Positions 1-7,561 of a DNA stretch of 10,577 nucleotides are shown here, piece by piece. Source of the stretch: Bacteroides_E sp964528875. Lineage in GTDB: Bacteria > Bacteroidota > Bacteroidia > Bacteroidales > Bacteroidaceae. Both the position numbers and the translations under genes were made by a program. The notes under the pieces were generated by a model. That model did no database searches and was not told the DNA's origin. It saw nothing but the letters and a program-made list of their open reading frames with translations. Positions within the stretch are counted from its first letter, which is position 1. Every line of letters begins with the position of its first letter. The stretch is from positions 1 to 10,577 of the forward strand of contig CAZGUI010000080.1 in the NCBI GenBank assembly GCA_964528875.1. The letters are read 5' to 3'.

Positions 1-18
1 TTAAATTGTAATTATTTA

Positions 19-36
19 TCTCATCATAGGATGAGA
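19..36. other. small inverted repeat upstream of the promoter
   Basis: Seven bases (19-25) pair perfectly with 30-36 around a four-base loop (ATAG). It lies about 40 bases upstream of the promoter -33 element. No T-run follows it on the + strand. It could be the tail of a terminator for a gene outside the window, a binding site, or chance. Confidence is low. Confidence 0.3.
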
Positions 37-74
37 AAGTTGTAATGACACATTGAACCTAGACAAAGAATATT

Positions 75-105
75 TTTGACATTTGTAAAAGATGTCATAT
101 CTTTG
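75..105 (+). promoter_or_regulatory. Bacteroides-type promoter of the operon
   Basis: A TTTG (-33 element, 75-78) is followed after exactly 19 bases by TATCTTTG (98-105), which fits the Bacteroidota housekeeping -7 consensus TAnnTTTG. Transcription would start a few bases downstream, around 109-113, giving a leader of about 120 bases before the first gene at 232. It is the only place found where both elements occur with correct spacing, so it is the likely single promoter for all six genes. The spacer contains a 6-bp inverted repeat (listed separately). The match is seen directly; activity is inferred. Confidence 0.75.
77..97. promoter_or_regulatory. inverted repeat in the promoter spacer, possible operator
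   Basis: TGACAT (77-82) and ATGTCA (92-97) form a perfect 6-bp inverted repeat separated by nine bases. It fills the space between the -33 and -7 elements, where a bound dimeric regulator would block the polymerase. A 6-bp repeat can arise by chance in A+T-rich DNA, and no regulator gene is present in the window, so the operator role is only a suggestion. Confidence 0.35.
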
Positions 106-193
106 CAAGATTAAATTGGTATCATTTACACATTTATAAAAGACACTAGAAAAACGCTAATCAACATTTCTATTAATATCATACAATAACAAA

Positions 194-213
194 TATAGCT
201 ATTCGAGGCTATA
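194..213 (+). promoter_or_regulatory. hairpin in the 5' leader near the first start codon
   Basis: TATAGC (194-199) pairs with GCTATA (208-213) around an eight-base loop, ending 18 bases before the ATG at 232. It sits just upstream of the A/T-rich stretch that serves for ribosome entry in this phylum. It could influence translation or mRNA stability, but the stem is short and A/T-rich. The rest of the leader (about 110-193) shows no recognised riboswitch or RNA motif. Confidence 0.3.
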
Positions 214-231
214 AATATTTAAAAGTTTTAT

Positions 232-1845
232 ATGAGCAAAAGAATAAATATTTATTTTTCATTATTGCTTTTCAGCTTAGTTGTTGCATCATTATCGACA
301 CAGGCACAAAAAAAGCACACCTCACAAAACAATCATGAATATTGGTTTCTTCAAAAAAATGACACATTATTAGGAGTTAATTATATAGAGCTGAACAAAC
401 TTATCAAAAAAGAGAACAAAGCACCTAAAAAACAAATTATTGTTTCCATTATTGATGCGGGGTTTGATTTTAGTCATCCAGAAATAAAAGACTTAGTGTG
501 GACAAATAGTAAGGAAAAGCCTGCAAACAATAAAGATGATGACTGCAATGGATACATTGATGATATCCATGGTTGGAACTTTTTAGGAAATGCTTCAGGA
601 CAGAACATAGAAAGAGCTGCGACAGCAGCTTTTAGAGAGTACAAGAGACTAAGAAAAAAGTATGTTAATGTCGATACAACATCCTTATCAGCAACGCAAA
701 AAAAAGAATATGATTATTATAAATTGATGGAAAGAGAGGCCAGATTAGACACATATATTCTCTTTGAAAGACATCTTGCTAGTATCAATCATTTATACAA
801 CACATGTGACTCGCTCATGACCGAATGCTATGGAAATAAGCAAACAACAGTAGAAGATTTTTACAAAATAGAAGTAAAAGATACTACAGGAATTATGGAG
901 CCACTCACAACAGTTGCTTTAAATGTTTCAGTTTTCTCAAAGGATAAACTATGGAGTGAAGTTGTGGAAGAAAAAAGAGCTGAATATGAATTAGCACATA
1001 ATCGTGTAAAAAGCCTTGATGATTATAAAGATGATCCCCATTTTAAAATAGGGAATAGCCCTGATGACTTTCAAGACTATCGCTATGGAAACAATCACAT
1101 ACATATAGACCCATATCATGGTACAATGGTCGCGGGTTTAGTCGGATTAGCGCATAGTAAAGGCTTAGCCGATATTGAGATAATGGGAATTCGCTCCGTT
1201 CCCACCGCTGGTGATGAATATGACAAAGACATAGTTGCCGCTATTCGCTACGCAGTTGATAATGGAGCTAAAGTTATCAATATGAGTTTTGGCAAGAAGC
1301 ACTCTCAATATAATGAAGAAGTTGAAACAGCAATAAAGTACGCACAAAAACATGATGTCTTAATCGTCAAATCTTCAGGTAATGACGGAGAAAACACAGA
1401 CTTGTATCCAAACTATCCTAGAGGAATAGATGTAGAAGGAAACATTTTCGATAATATAATTATAGTAGGTTCGTCATTAAAGAATGGCACTTTAGCCCCT
1501 TTTAGTAATTACGGTGCAGAATCAGTAGATATTTTAGCCCCTGGAGAGAAGATCACGTCAACTGCTCCAGATAATGAATATGACATAGAAAAAGGGACAA
1601 GTTTATCAGCTCCAATTGTAACAGGAGTTGCTGCATTGATAAGAAGTTACTTTCCTGATTTAACTTCCAAGCAAGTTAAGAATATTATTGTGGAAACTGC
1701 TACAAATGTTGCAGACAATAAAACTCAACTTCCTGGAAAAGATGGAGAGATAGTAACTATGCAATTTACCAATCGAGCAGGAGGTATTATAAATACTTTT
1801 GAAGCATTCAGAAAAGCAAGTGAAATAAGTAAATATGACTTATAA
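232..1845 (+). CDS. secreted S8 family (subtilisin-like) serine peptidase
   Basis: This 537-residue protein is a serine endopeptidase of the subtilase family. Residues 1-25 form a signal peptide with likely cleavage after TQA; there is no lipobox and no type IX secretion tail, so it is probably periplasmic. The catalytic triad is readable: Asp75 in IIDAGFDFSHPE, His296 in HGTMVAG and Ser457 in GTSLSAP, with the oxyanion Asn384 in SSGND. A DDDCNGYIDDIHGWNF stretch after the Asp is typical of Bacteroidota subtilases. About 220 residues separate Asp75 from His296, against about 30 in subtilisin; the extra part (roughly 115-285) is charged and mostly helical. Only some 45 residues lie between the signal peptide and the catalytic domain, too short for a classical I9 propeptide. 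It is the first gene after the promoter and leads a peptidase-SusCD operon, suggesting a role in processing imported peptides. The family is certain, the substrate is unknown. Confidence 0.93.
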   Translation: MSKRINIYFSLLLFSLVVASLSTQAQKKHTSQNNHEYWFLQKNDTLLGVNYIELNKLIKKENKAPKKQIIVSIIDAGFDFSHPEIKDLVWTNSKEKPANNKDDDCNGYIDDIHGWNFLGNASGQNIERAATAAFREYKRLRKKYVNVDTTSLSATQKKEYDYYKLMEREARLDTYILFERHLASINHLYNTCDSLMTECYGNKQTTVEDFYKIEVKDTTGIMEPLTTVALNVSVFSKDKLWSEVVEEKRAEYELAHNRVKSLDDYKDDPHFKIGNSPDDFQDYRYGNNHIHIDPYHGTMVAGLVGLAHSKGLADIEIMGIRSVPTAGDEYDKDIVAAIRYAVDNGAKVINMSFGKKHSQYNEEVETAIKYAQKHDVLIVKSSGNDGENTDLYPNYPRGIDVEGNIFDNIIIVGSSLKNGTLAPFSNYGAESVDILAPGEKITSTAPDNEYDIEKGTSLSAPIVTGVAALIRSYFPDLTSKQVKNIIVETATNVADNKTQLPGKDGEIVTMQFTNRAGGIINTFEAFRKASEISKYDL

Positions 1846-1858
1846 AACAAATTTTAAA

Positions 1859-4195
1859 ATGAGTAAAAGAGTAGTGAGAAGGCTCTTTCTGTTGAGCATC
1901 GCTATGCTCACAGCACAACTATATGCCCAACAGACAGATATATCTATTGCAGACAAGTTTTCATCAGACAGCTTGTATTCATTGATACGCAACCCTAGTG
2001 TATCAATAAACTGGATTGACGATAAAGACAATTCATTTTACTACCGATTAGAAGAATCTAACGATTTCAGGTATTATCTATTCAACTGCAAAAAAGAAAA
2101 GAAAACAAAGCTCTTTACTATGCAGGAGATATTGAAAAAAATGGATAAAATGGGGTTCTCAGATGAAGTAGCGGACTCCACTGCAAAATCACGCATCTAC
2201 AAATTGGATTTTAATCCATCCAACTTATCTTATTGTGATTTTAAATTCAAAGACAACCTGTTTAGATATAATATACAATCAAAAGAACTGACGAGAAGGC
2301 TAGATACCGAAGAAAAAAAGTCAAAACCACTTTACAGTTTACCTAGTAAAGGTAATCAATGGGCAAAACATTCTTCAGATAGTTTGTTCTATTTGACAAC
2401 TTTAAATCATAATCTTTTTTTATTTAATACGGTAACAGGTGATAGTCTTCAACTCACCAATGATGGTGAACACTATTATTCTTATGCATTAGGTGGCAAC
2501 TCTGACCGCACATCTACTAAGCCCCAAGGAACGCCAATTGGAGAGTGGATTGGAGACAGTCATGTCTTTTTTCTTATTAGAGAAGACAAACGACGTGTTG
2601 GTACTATGAGCATTGTTGATAATTTGAATGAGCCACGTCCAAAATTACGAACCTATAAATTTGAAATACCCGGAGATAAGGAGGTGATACAGTACGATGC
2701 TTTTATCGTTAATGCAGATAGCAGCAAAATATACAATATAGATATATCAAAATATCCTGACCAAAAAATTGAGACACCTAGATTTTCTGGGTATATACAA
2801 TCAAAAAATGACGTCTATTTTATTCGTCGTCCAAGAACTAATGATAAAGTCGAGTTATGCCGAGTAAATATTCATACCCACCGCGTAAGTACTGTCATTT
2901 CTGATGATTGCTCACCAAGACTCAATGAACAACTTTTCAATTATAAACTTCTAAATAAAGGAAAAGAGATATTGTGGTGGTCAGAACGAAGCGGAAGAGG
3001 AAGTTATTATTTATATTCAGAAAATGGGGAGTTACTGAATCAAGTTACCCCTGAAAAGTTTATAGCTAGCACAATTGTTAATGTTGACGACAGTGTTAGC
3101 CGATCAATAATAGTTGAAGGATATGGAGGAGAGAAAAACATCAATCCTCATTATAAGCAATTTTATAAAGCAAGTCTTGATAAGCCAAATAACACTGTGT
3201 TACTTACACCTGGGAACGGAGACCATTCTATTAATTTATCACCCGACAAGAGCTATTTCGTAGACACATATTCTCGTATGAATCTTGCTCCCATAAACGA
3301 AGTTCGTGATGAAAATGGACGCTTAATCTCCGAAATAGCTCGTGCAGATTTCTCTGCACTTTACGAACGTGGTTGGAAAGAACCAGAGGTTGTTGAGTTT
3401 ATTGCAGCAGACTCAATAACAAAATTATATGGAGTTGTGTACTTGCCTTTTGATATAAAACCCAACAAAAAATATCCTATTATATCTAACGTATATCCTG
3501 GACCACATACAGATTTAATGCCACAAAAATTTTCCCTCGATGACAATTACAATCAATCACTAGCACAACTTGGGTTTGTTGTAATAAATGTAGCTTATCG
3601 AGGGAGCGGACCCTATCGCGGACGAGACTTTTACATTTTTGGGCACAACAATTTACGTGATTACCCTTTATCTGACGATAAGGCTGTAATTAAGCAAGTT
3701 GCAAATAAATACCCTTTTGCAGATATTAATTGTGTAGGTATTTACGGACATTCTGGTGGTGGATTTATGGCAGCAACGGCAATGCTTACTGATCCCGACT
3801 TTTATAAAGTAGGAGTTGCAGCATCAGGTAATTACGACAATAATATTTATACTCGCTGGTGGGGAGAAACTTTTCATGGGGTAGAAGAAAAAAGAGACAG
3901 CATAGGAAATATTTCTTTTGAAAGCAATATACCTACAACAATTGAGCTTGCTGAAAATTTAAAAGGGAATTTATTACTGATTACTGGAGATGTAGACATC
4001 AACGTCCATCCTGCAAATACATTTCGACTAGCAAAAGCTCTAATGAAATCCAATAAGCGGTTTGATATGATGGTTTTTCCTGGTATTGATCACGGATTGG
4101 GTGATAAGTATTATATTAATCTCATACGATATTACTTCGTTGAAAATCTTTTGAAAGAAAAACAAAACAATATTGATATTATAAATCACAAATAA
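1859..4195 (+). CDS. secreted S9 family peptidase (prolyl oligopeptidase/DPP-IV-like)
   Basis: A serine peptidase of clan SC, 778 residues from the chosen start. The first in-frame ATG at 1835 overlaps the preceding gene and adds eight polar residues before a normal signal peptide; the ATG at 1859 gives MSKRVVRRLFLL..., with likely cleavage after LYA (residue 23), so it is preferred. Residues about 90-480 form the DPP-IV-type beta-propeller (for example ILWWSERSGRGSYYLY), and about 500-778 the alpha/beta-hydrolase domain. The triad is Ser632 (GHSGGG), Asp713 (GDVDINV) and His745 (GIDHGLG); Tyr546 in NVYPGPH matches the oxyanion tyrosine of DPP-IV. The double-Glu motif that anchors the substrate amino terminus in DPP-IV is not seen where expected, around 209-214 (YALGGN), so dipeptidyl specificity should not be assumed. 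No lipobox, so probably periplasmic. It starts 13 bases after the S8 gene and ends 4 bases before the transporter gene. Confidence 0.92.
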   Translation: MSKRVVRRLFLLSIAMLTAQLYAQQTDISIADKFSSDSLYSLIRNPSVSINWIDDKDNSFYYRLEESNDFRYYLFNCKKEKKTKLFTMQEILKKMDKMGFSDEVADSTAKSRIYKLDFNPSNLSYCDFKFKDNLFRYNIQSKELTRRLDTEEKKSKPLYSLPSKGNQWAKHSSDSLFYLTTLNHNLFLFNTVTGDSLQLTNDGEHYYSYALGGNSDRTSTKPQGTPIGEWIGDSHVFFLIREDKRRVGTMSIVDNLNEPRPKLRTYKFEIPGDKEVIQYDAFIVNADSSKIYNIDISKYPDQKIETPRFSGYIQSKNDVYFIRRPRTNDKVELCRVNIHTHRVSTVISDDCSPRLNEQLFNYKLLNKGKEILWWSERSGRGSYYLYSENGELLNQVTPEKFIASTIVNVDDSVSRSIIVEGYGGEKNINPHYKQFYKASLDKPNNTVLLTPGNGDHSINLSPDKSYFVDTYSRMNLAPINEVRDENGRLISEIARADFSALYERGWKEPEVVEFIAADSITKLYGVVYLPFDIKPNKKYPIISNVYPGPHTDLMPQKFSLDDNYNQSLAQLGFVVINVAYRGSGPYRGRDFYIFGHNNLRDYPLSDDKAVIKQVANKYPFADINCVGIYGHSGGGFMAATAMLTDPDFYKVGVAASGNYDNNIYTRWWGETFHGVEEKRDSIGNISFESNIPTTIELAENLKGNLLLITGDVDINVHPANTFRLAKALMKSNKRFDMMVFPGIDHGLGDKYYINLIRYYFVENLLKEKQNNIDIINHK

Positions 4196-4199
4196 AAAA

Positions 4200-7100
4200 A
4201 TGGAAAGAACTAAAAGTTTCAGACTATTGAAAAAGATAATATTTGCATTAACAATAACATCCATTTGCTTTTCAAATGTAGTTGCTCAAGAAGCAACCGA
4301 TAAAATTACTGTGCAAGGCACCGTTAAATCTGATTCAGGTGAACCTTTAATTGGTGTTTCTGTTTTAGTCGTTAATACAGACACTGGTGTTTCAACTGAC
4401 CTTGATGGCAACTATAATTTGACAGTAAAACAAGGGGCAACTCTTCGTTTTAGTTATCTAGGGTTTCAAACTCGAAATATCAAAGTTTCAACAGAAGATT
4501 TGGATGTGACACTAATAGAGGATATTAAAAGCCTTAACGAAGTTATAATAACTGGCTATTCACAGAAAGAGCTACGTAAAAGCACGGGATCAGTAGGGGT
4601 ACTAAATGCTGACCAGATTAAAGATGCACCTCTCGACAATATAGACAAACTATTGCAAGGTAAACTTGCAGGTGTAAGTGTAACATCTCAATCGGGACGT
4701 CCTGGAACTGCTGCTAAAATTCGTATCAGAGGGACTAGTACAATAACAGGAAATGCAGAGCCGCTATGGGTTGTAGATGGTGTTCCTTTGCAAAAAGACA
4801 TACCTCCTGCAAGTTCAAGTTATATAAAATCAGGAGATTTTAGTGATATATTTGCAACTGGGGTTGGAGGAATCAACCCTTTAGATATCGAGTCAATAAC
4901 TGTGTTGAAAGATGCTGCAGCTGCAGCTATATATGGTTCAAGGGCTTCTGGTGGTGTGATTGTTGTTGTTACAAAAAAAGGAAAAGCTGGTGATTTGCGC
5001 ATCAACTACTCAGGTTCAGTTTCATTGCAAACTAGCCCACAACGTAATGCTAACTTAATGAATTCGCGCCAAAAAATTGCATACGAAGAAAGTTTATGGA
5101 ACGAGTTTTCTAAAGAAGGATACGAAGCATCACAAAATGGAGCAGTTTCTGCATACTATCCTAGAGTAGGATTAGTGGGAATAGTTCGTTCAGGATACGG
5201 TCAATTCAAAGATATGTCTTTAGAAGAGAGAAACAACTACTTGAACCAAGCAGGAGAATCTACAACAGATTGGTTTGATGCTCTATTTAGAAACTCAATA
5301 TCAACAAATCATCATTTATCATTGTCTGGAGGATCTGAAAAAACAACATACTATATATCTGGAGGATATAGCCAAAATAACGGTTTAGTACTACGTACAG
5401 ATTATGAAAGCTATAATCTAAATGCGAAAATAAACGCAAATCCTTCATCAAAAATTTCTTTTGGATTAACAACTGATTTTTCATATCAAAACGCAACTTC
5501 ACCATCCAACAATGTAAATATGTTTAATTATGCATATTTTGCTAATCCTTATGAGAAGCCATATAACTCCGATGGTTCTTATGCAGCAGATCAAACATAT
5601 TTTATGCTTAGTAAAATTAACGGAGGGTTTATTTCGATTCCCCCAAATGGATTTAATATCTTTCGTGAAATTAATGAAACAACATCAGACAACTCCAGCG
5701 CAAATATGACACTTACTGGGAATATGATATGGCGAATTATTAATGGATTACAATTTAATGGACTAGCTTCTTTCTCTTATGTAGCAGACAACTCTGACAA
5801 TATTAATGGAAAAGATACCTATGCATCTTACATTGATCGTCCTTTTGAAAAATCAACTTTGCTGTCTAATAGAACATACGGTTCTATTACACAACAATCT
5901 GCATACAACAAAAATTATTTATTACGCGGACAATTAAACTACAACTTTAGTGTTGGCGAATCAAGTATAGTAAGCTTAATAGGAGGTTCGGAAATTAGGA
6001 GTTCTTACGCAAAAAGTATTTTTGCAAAAAGATACGGATATGACCCTGTTTCAGGTAATCATGCCATGCCTATTCCACAGCCTAATGAAAACGGTGACTT
6101 TGACTATGACACCATGGTTCGATATGGACGAACCATGGATGCTCTACAAGGTCAAAGTATAACAGAAAATGCCTTTGCCTCTTTTTATGGTGCTTTCGAC
6201 TATATTTTTGACAATAAATATATTGCGAATTTTTCTGCACGTACGGATGGCTCAAATAACTTTGGAAGTAAAGAGCAATTTAATATGACTTGGTCAGCAG
6301 GATTATCATGGAATATTGATGAAGAAGAGTTTATGAAACCTTTATTCCCAATTATTAGTTCTATGACTATGCGTCTAGCTACTGGTTATACGGGGGGAGT
6401 TAATAAGAGTGTGTATCCAATACTTATTATGGACTATCAGTCAACTTTCCGCACAACTGAGGATGATTATTATCGTATGGGTTCGATTCGTAATGCTCCT
6501 AACCCTCATTTACGTTGGGAGAAAACTAGAGATATAAAAGCTGCACTTGATATGGCATTTTTTAAAAACCGGGTGCGGTTTTTAACTGAAGTATACCATC
6601 GAAAAGGTATGGATTTGGTTACAGCAGTAAAAGTTCCATCTACTACAGGTTTTACAAATCAAAGCTATAATACATCAGAACAAATTAATCAGGGTATTGA
6701 ATTTTCTCTTTCAGGTTCAATTATACGTAAGGAGGACTTCAAACTAAATGCTTCGGCAAACATTGCTTATAATAGAAACAAGCTCACTAAATATAACCCG
6801 CCTACAGAATCTTTGTTTTCAAACTATTATGTAGGATATCCACAAGGTAAAATATTTATAGGCAAAACAACTGGAATTAATCCTGAAACAGGAATTTATA
6901 ATTATGAATTACGACCCGACGCAGAAATAACCGACATCTCTGATTATCGTAAAATGAAAAACTATATTTTTTATGTAGGAACATCTGTTGCACCTTGGAC
7001 AGGAGGGCTATCAACAAGTGCAACGTATAAAAAACTAACATTAAGCGTAGGGGGAGCTTTCTCTATTAATGGCAAAGTATTAAACAAAATAAACCCTCCT

Positions 7101-7544
7101 GGAGGATCTTCATTAGTGAATAGCGGAGGTGATGGAGAACCAATTCCAAGTATTCGTAATGATTTATACGTAGGTCATTACAATACAGTGCAAGATGCAA
7201 TGTACCGATGGACAAAGTCTAATCCGGTGACAGATGGCTACCCTCGTTTAATAGATATTAATGGACCACGTCTCTATTTAGATCGAGATCAACCTACATC
7301 TAGCCAAGCTACTGATGCAATTTTTCTAGAAGATGTTTCATATTTAAAAATAAGCTCTCTGTCACTTCTTTACACTCTTCCAGAAAATAAGATTAAAAAT
7401 CTTGGACTTCAAAATATGGGAATTACATGTACAATGAATAACCTATTCACCTTTACGAATTACACGGGTATCGACCCCGAAATGCCAGGAGTAGTATATC
7501 CACAAAGCCGCTCGTTTTCGTTAGGTATAAACATTGGTTTTTAA
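4200..7544 (+). CDS. SusC/RagA family TonB-dependent outer-membrane transporter
   Basis: This 1114-residue protein is the barrel of a SusCD-type importer in the outer membrane, driven by TonB-ExbBD. A signal peptide (cleavage likely after VVA, residue 29) is followed directly by a carboxypeptidase-regulatory-like domain (about 36-105), a TonB-box-like stretch SLNEVIITGY (111-120), the plug (about 121-265) and the 22-strand barrel up to a terminal Phe. The family signature IRIRGTST...PLWVVDGVP ends at residue 196, and the plug motif KDAAAAAIYGSRASGG is typical. There is no STN domain before the regulatory-like domain, so it should not signal to an anti-sigma factor. Its start lies 4 bases after the S9 peptidase stop, and the SusD-like gene follows after 17 bases. 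Peptidase neighbours suggest oligopeptides as cargo, as for RagA, but cargo cannot be read from the sequence. Two perfect 10-bp hairpins lie inside the gene. Confidence 0.96.
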   Translation: MERTKSFRLLKKIIFALTITSICFSNVVAQEATDKITVQGTVKSDSGEPLIGVSVLVVNTDTGVSTDLDGNYNLTVKQGATLRFSYLGFQTRNIKVSTEDLDVTLIEDIKSLNEVIITGYSQKELRKSTGSVGVLNADQIKDAPLDNIDKLLQGKLAGVSVTSQSGRPGTAAKIRIRGTSTITGNAEPLWVVDGVPLQKDIPPASSSYIKSGDFSDIFATGVGGINPLDIESITVLKDAAAAAIYGSRASGGVIVVVTKKGKAGDLRINYSGSVSLQTSPQRNANLMNSRQKIAYEESLWNEFSKEGYEASQNGAVSAYYPRVGLVGIVRSGYGQFKDMSLEERNNYLNQAGESTTDWFDALFRNSISTNHHLSLSGGSEKTTYYISGGYSQNNGLVLRTDYESYNLNAKINANPSSKISFGLTTDFSYQNATSPSNNVNMFNYAYFANPYEKPYNSDGSYAADQTYFMLSKINGGFISIPPNGFNIFREINETTSDNSSANMTLTGNMIWRIINGLQFNGLASFSYVADNSDNINGKDTYASYIDRPFEKSTLLSNRTYGSITQQSAYNKNYLLRGQLNYNFSVGESSIVSLIGGSEIRSSYAKSIFAKRYGYDPVSGNHAMPIPQPNENGDFDYDTMVRYGRTMDALQGQSITENAFASFYGAFDYIFDNKYIANFSARTDGSNNFGSKEQFNMTWSAGLSWNIDEEEFMKPLFPIISSMTMRLATGYTGGVNKSVYPILIMDYQSTFRTTEDDYYRMGSIRNAPNPHLRWEKTRDIKAALDMAFFKNRVRFLTEVYHRKGMDLVTAVKVPSTTGFTNQSYNTSEQINQGIEFSLSGSIIRKEDFKLNASANIAYNRNKLTKYNPPTESLFSNYYVGYPQGKIFIGKTTGINPETGIYNYELRPDAEITDISDYRKMKNYIFYVGTSVAPWTGGLSTSATYKKLTLSVGGAFSINGKVLNKINPPGGSSLVNSGGDGEPIPSIRNDLYVGHYNTVQDAMYRWTKSNPVTDGYPRLIDINGPRLYLDRDQPTSSQATDAIFLEDVSYLKISSLSLLYTLPENKIKNLGLQNMGITCTMNNLFTFTNYTGIDPEMPGVVYPQSRSFSLGINIGF
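6112..6138. repeat. perfect 10-bp inverted repeat inside the susC-like gene
   Basis: CCATGGTTCG (6112-6121) and CGAACCATGG (6129-6138) are perfect reverse complements around a seven-base loop. The arms are richer in G+C than the surroundings and encode part of the barrel (TMVRYGRTMD). A match this long with so short a loop is uncommon by chance, but it may simply reflect the two similar Arg/Thr-Met segments. Any effect on mRNA is untested. Confidence 0.55.
6562..6585 (+). other. terminator-like hairpin inside the susC-like gene
   Basis: TTAAAAACCG (6562-6571) pairs perfectly with CGGTTTTTAA (6576-6585) around the four-base loop GGTG. The A-run, short G/C core and T-run resemble an intrinsic terminator, although the G/C part is only three pairs. 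It encodes residues near 788-795 (FKNRVRF), a segment often found in SusC barrels, so codon choice alone could produce it. A role as attenuator or RNA processing site is possible but unproven. Confidence 0.45.
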
Positions 7545-7561
7545 AAAAACATCTATATAAT

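Noticed and set aside
1835..1858. Upstream in-frame ATG for the S9 peptidase overlapping the S8 gene end
   Set aside because: It would add MTYKTNFK in front of a complete, normal signal peptide; the ATG at 1859 gives the expected start and resembles the starts at 232 and 8955.
4847..4854. TATATTTG inside the susC-like gene as an internal promoter
   Set aside because: No -33 TTTG at the required distance; probably chance in A+T-rich coding sequence.
4914..4928. GCTGCA tandem repeat
   Set aside because: It encodes the alanine run of the conserved SusC plug motif (KDAAAAAIYGSR) and needs no other explanation.
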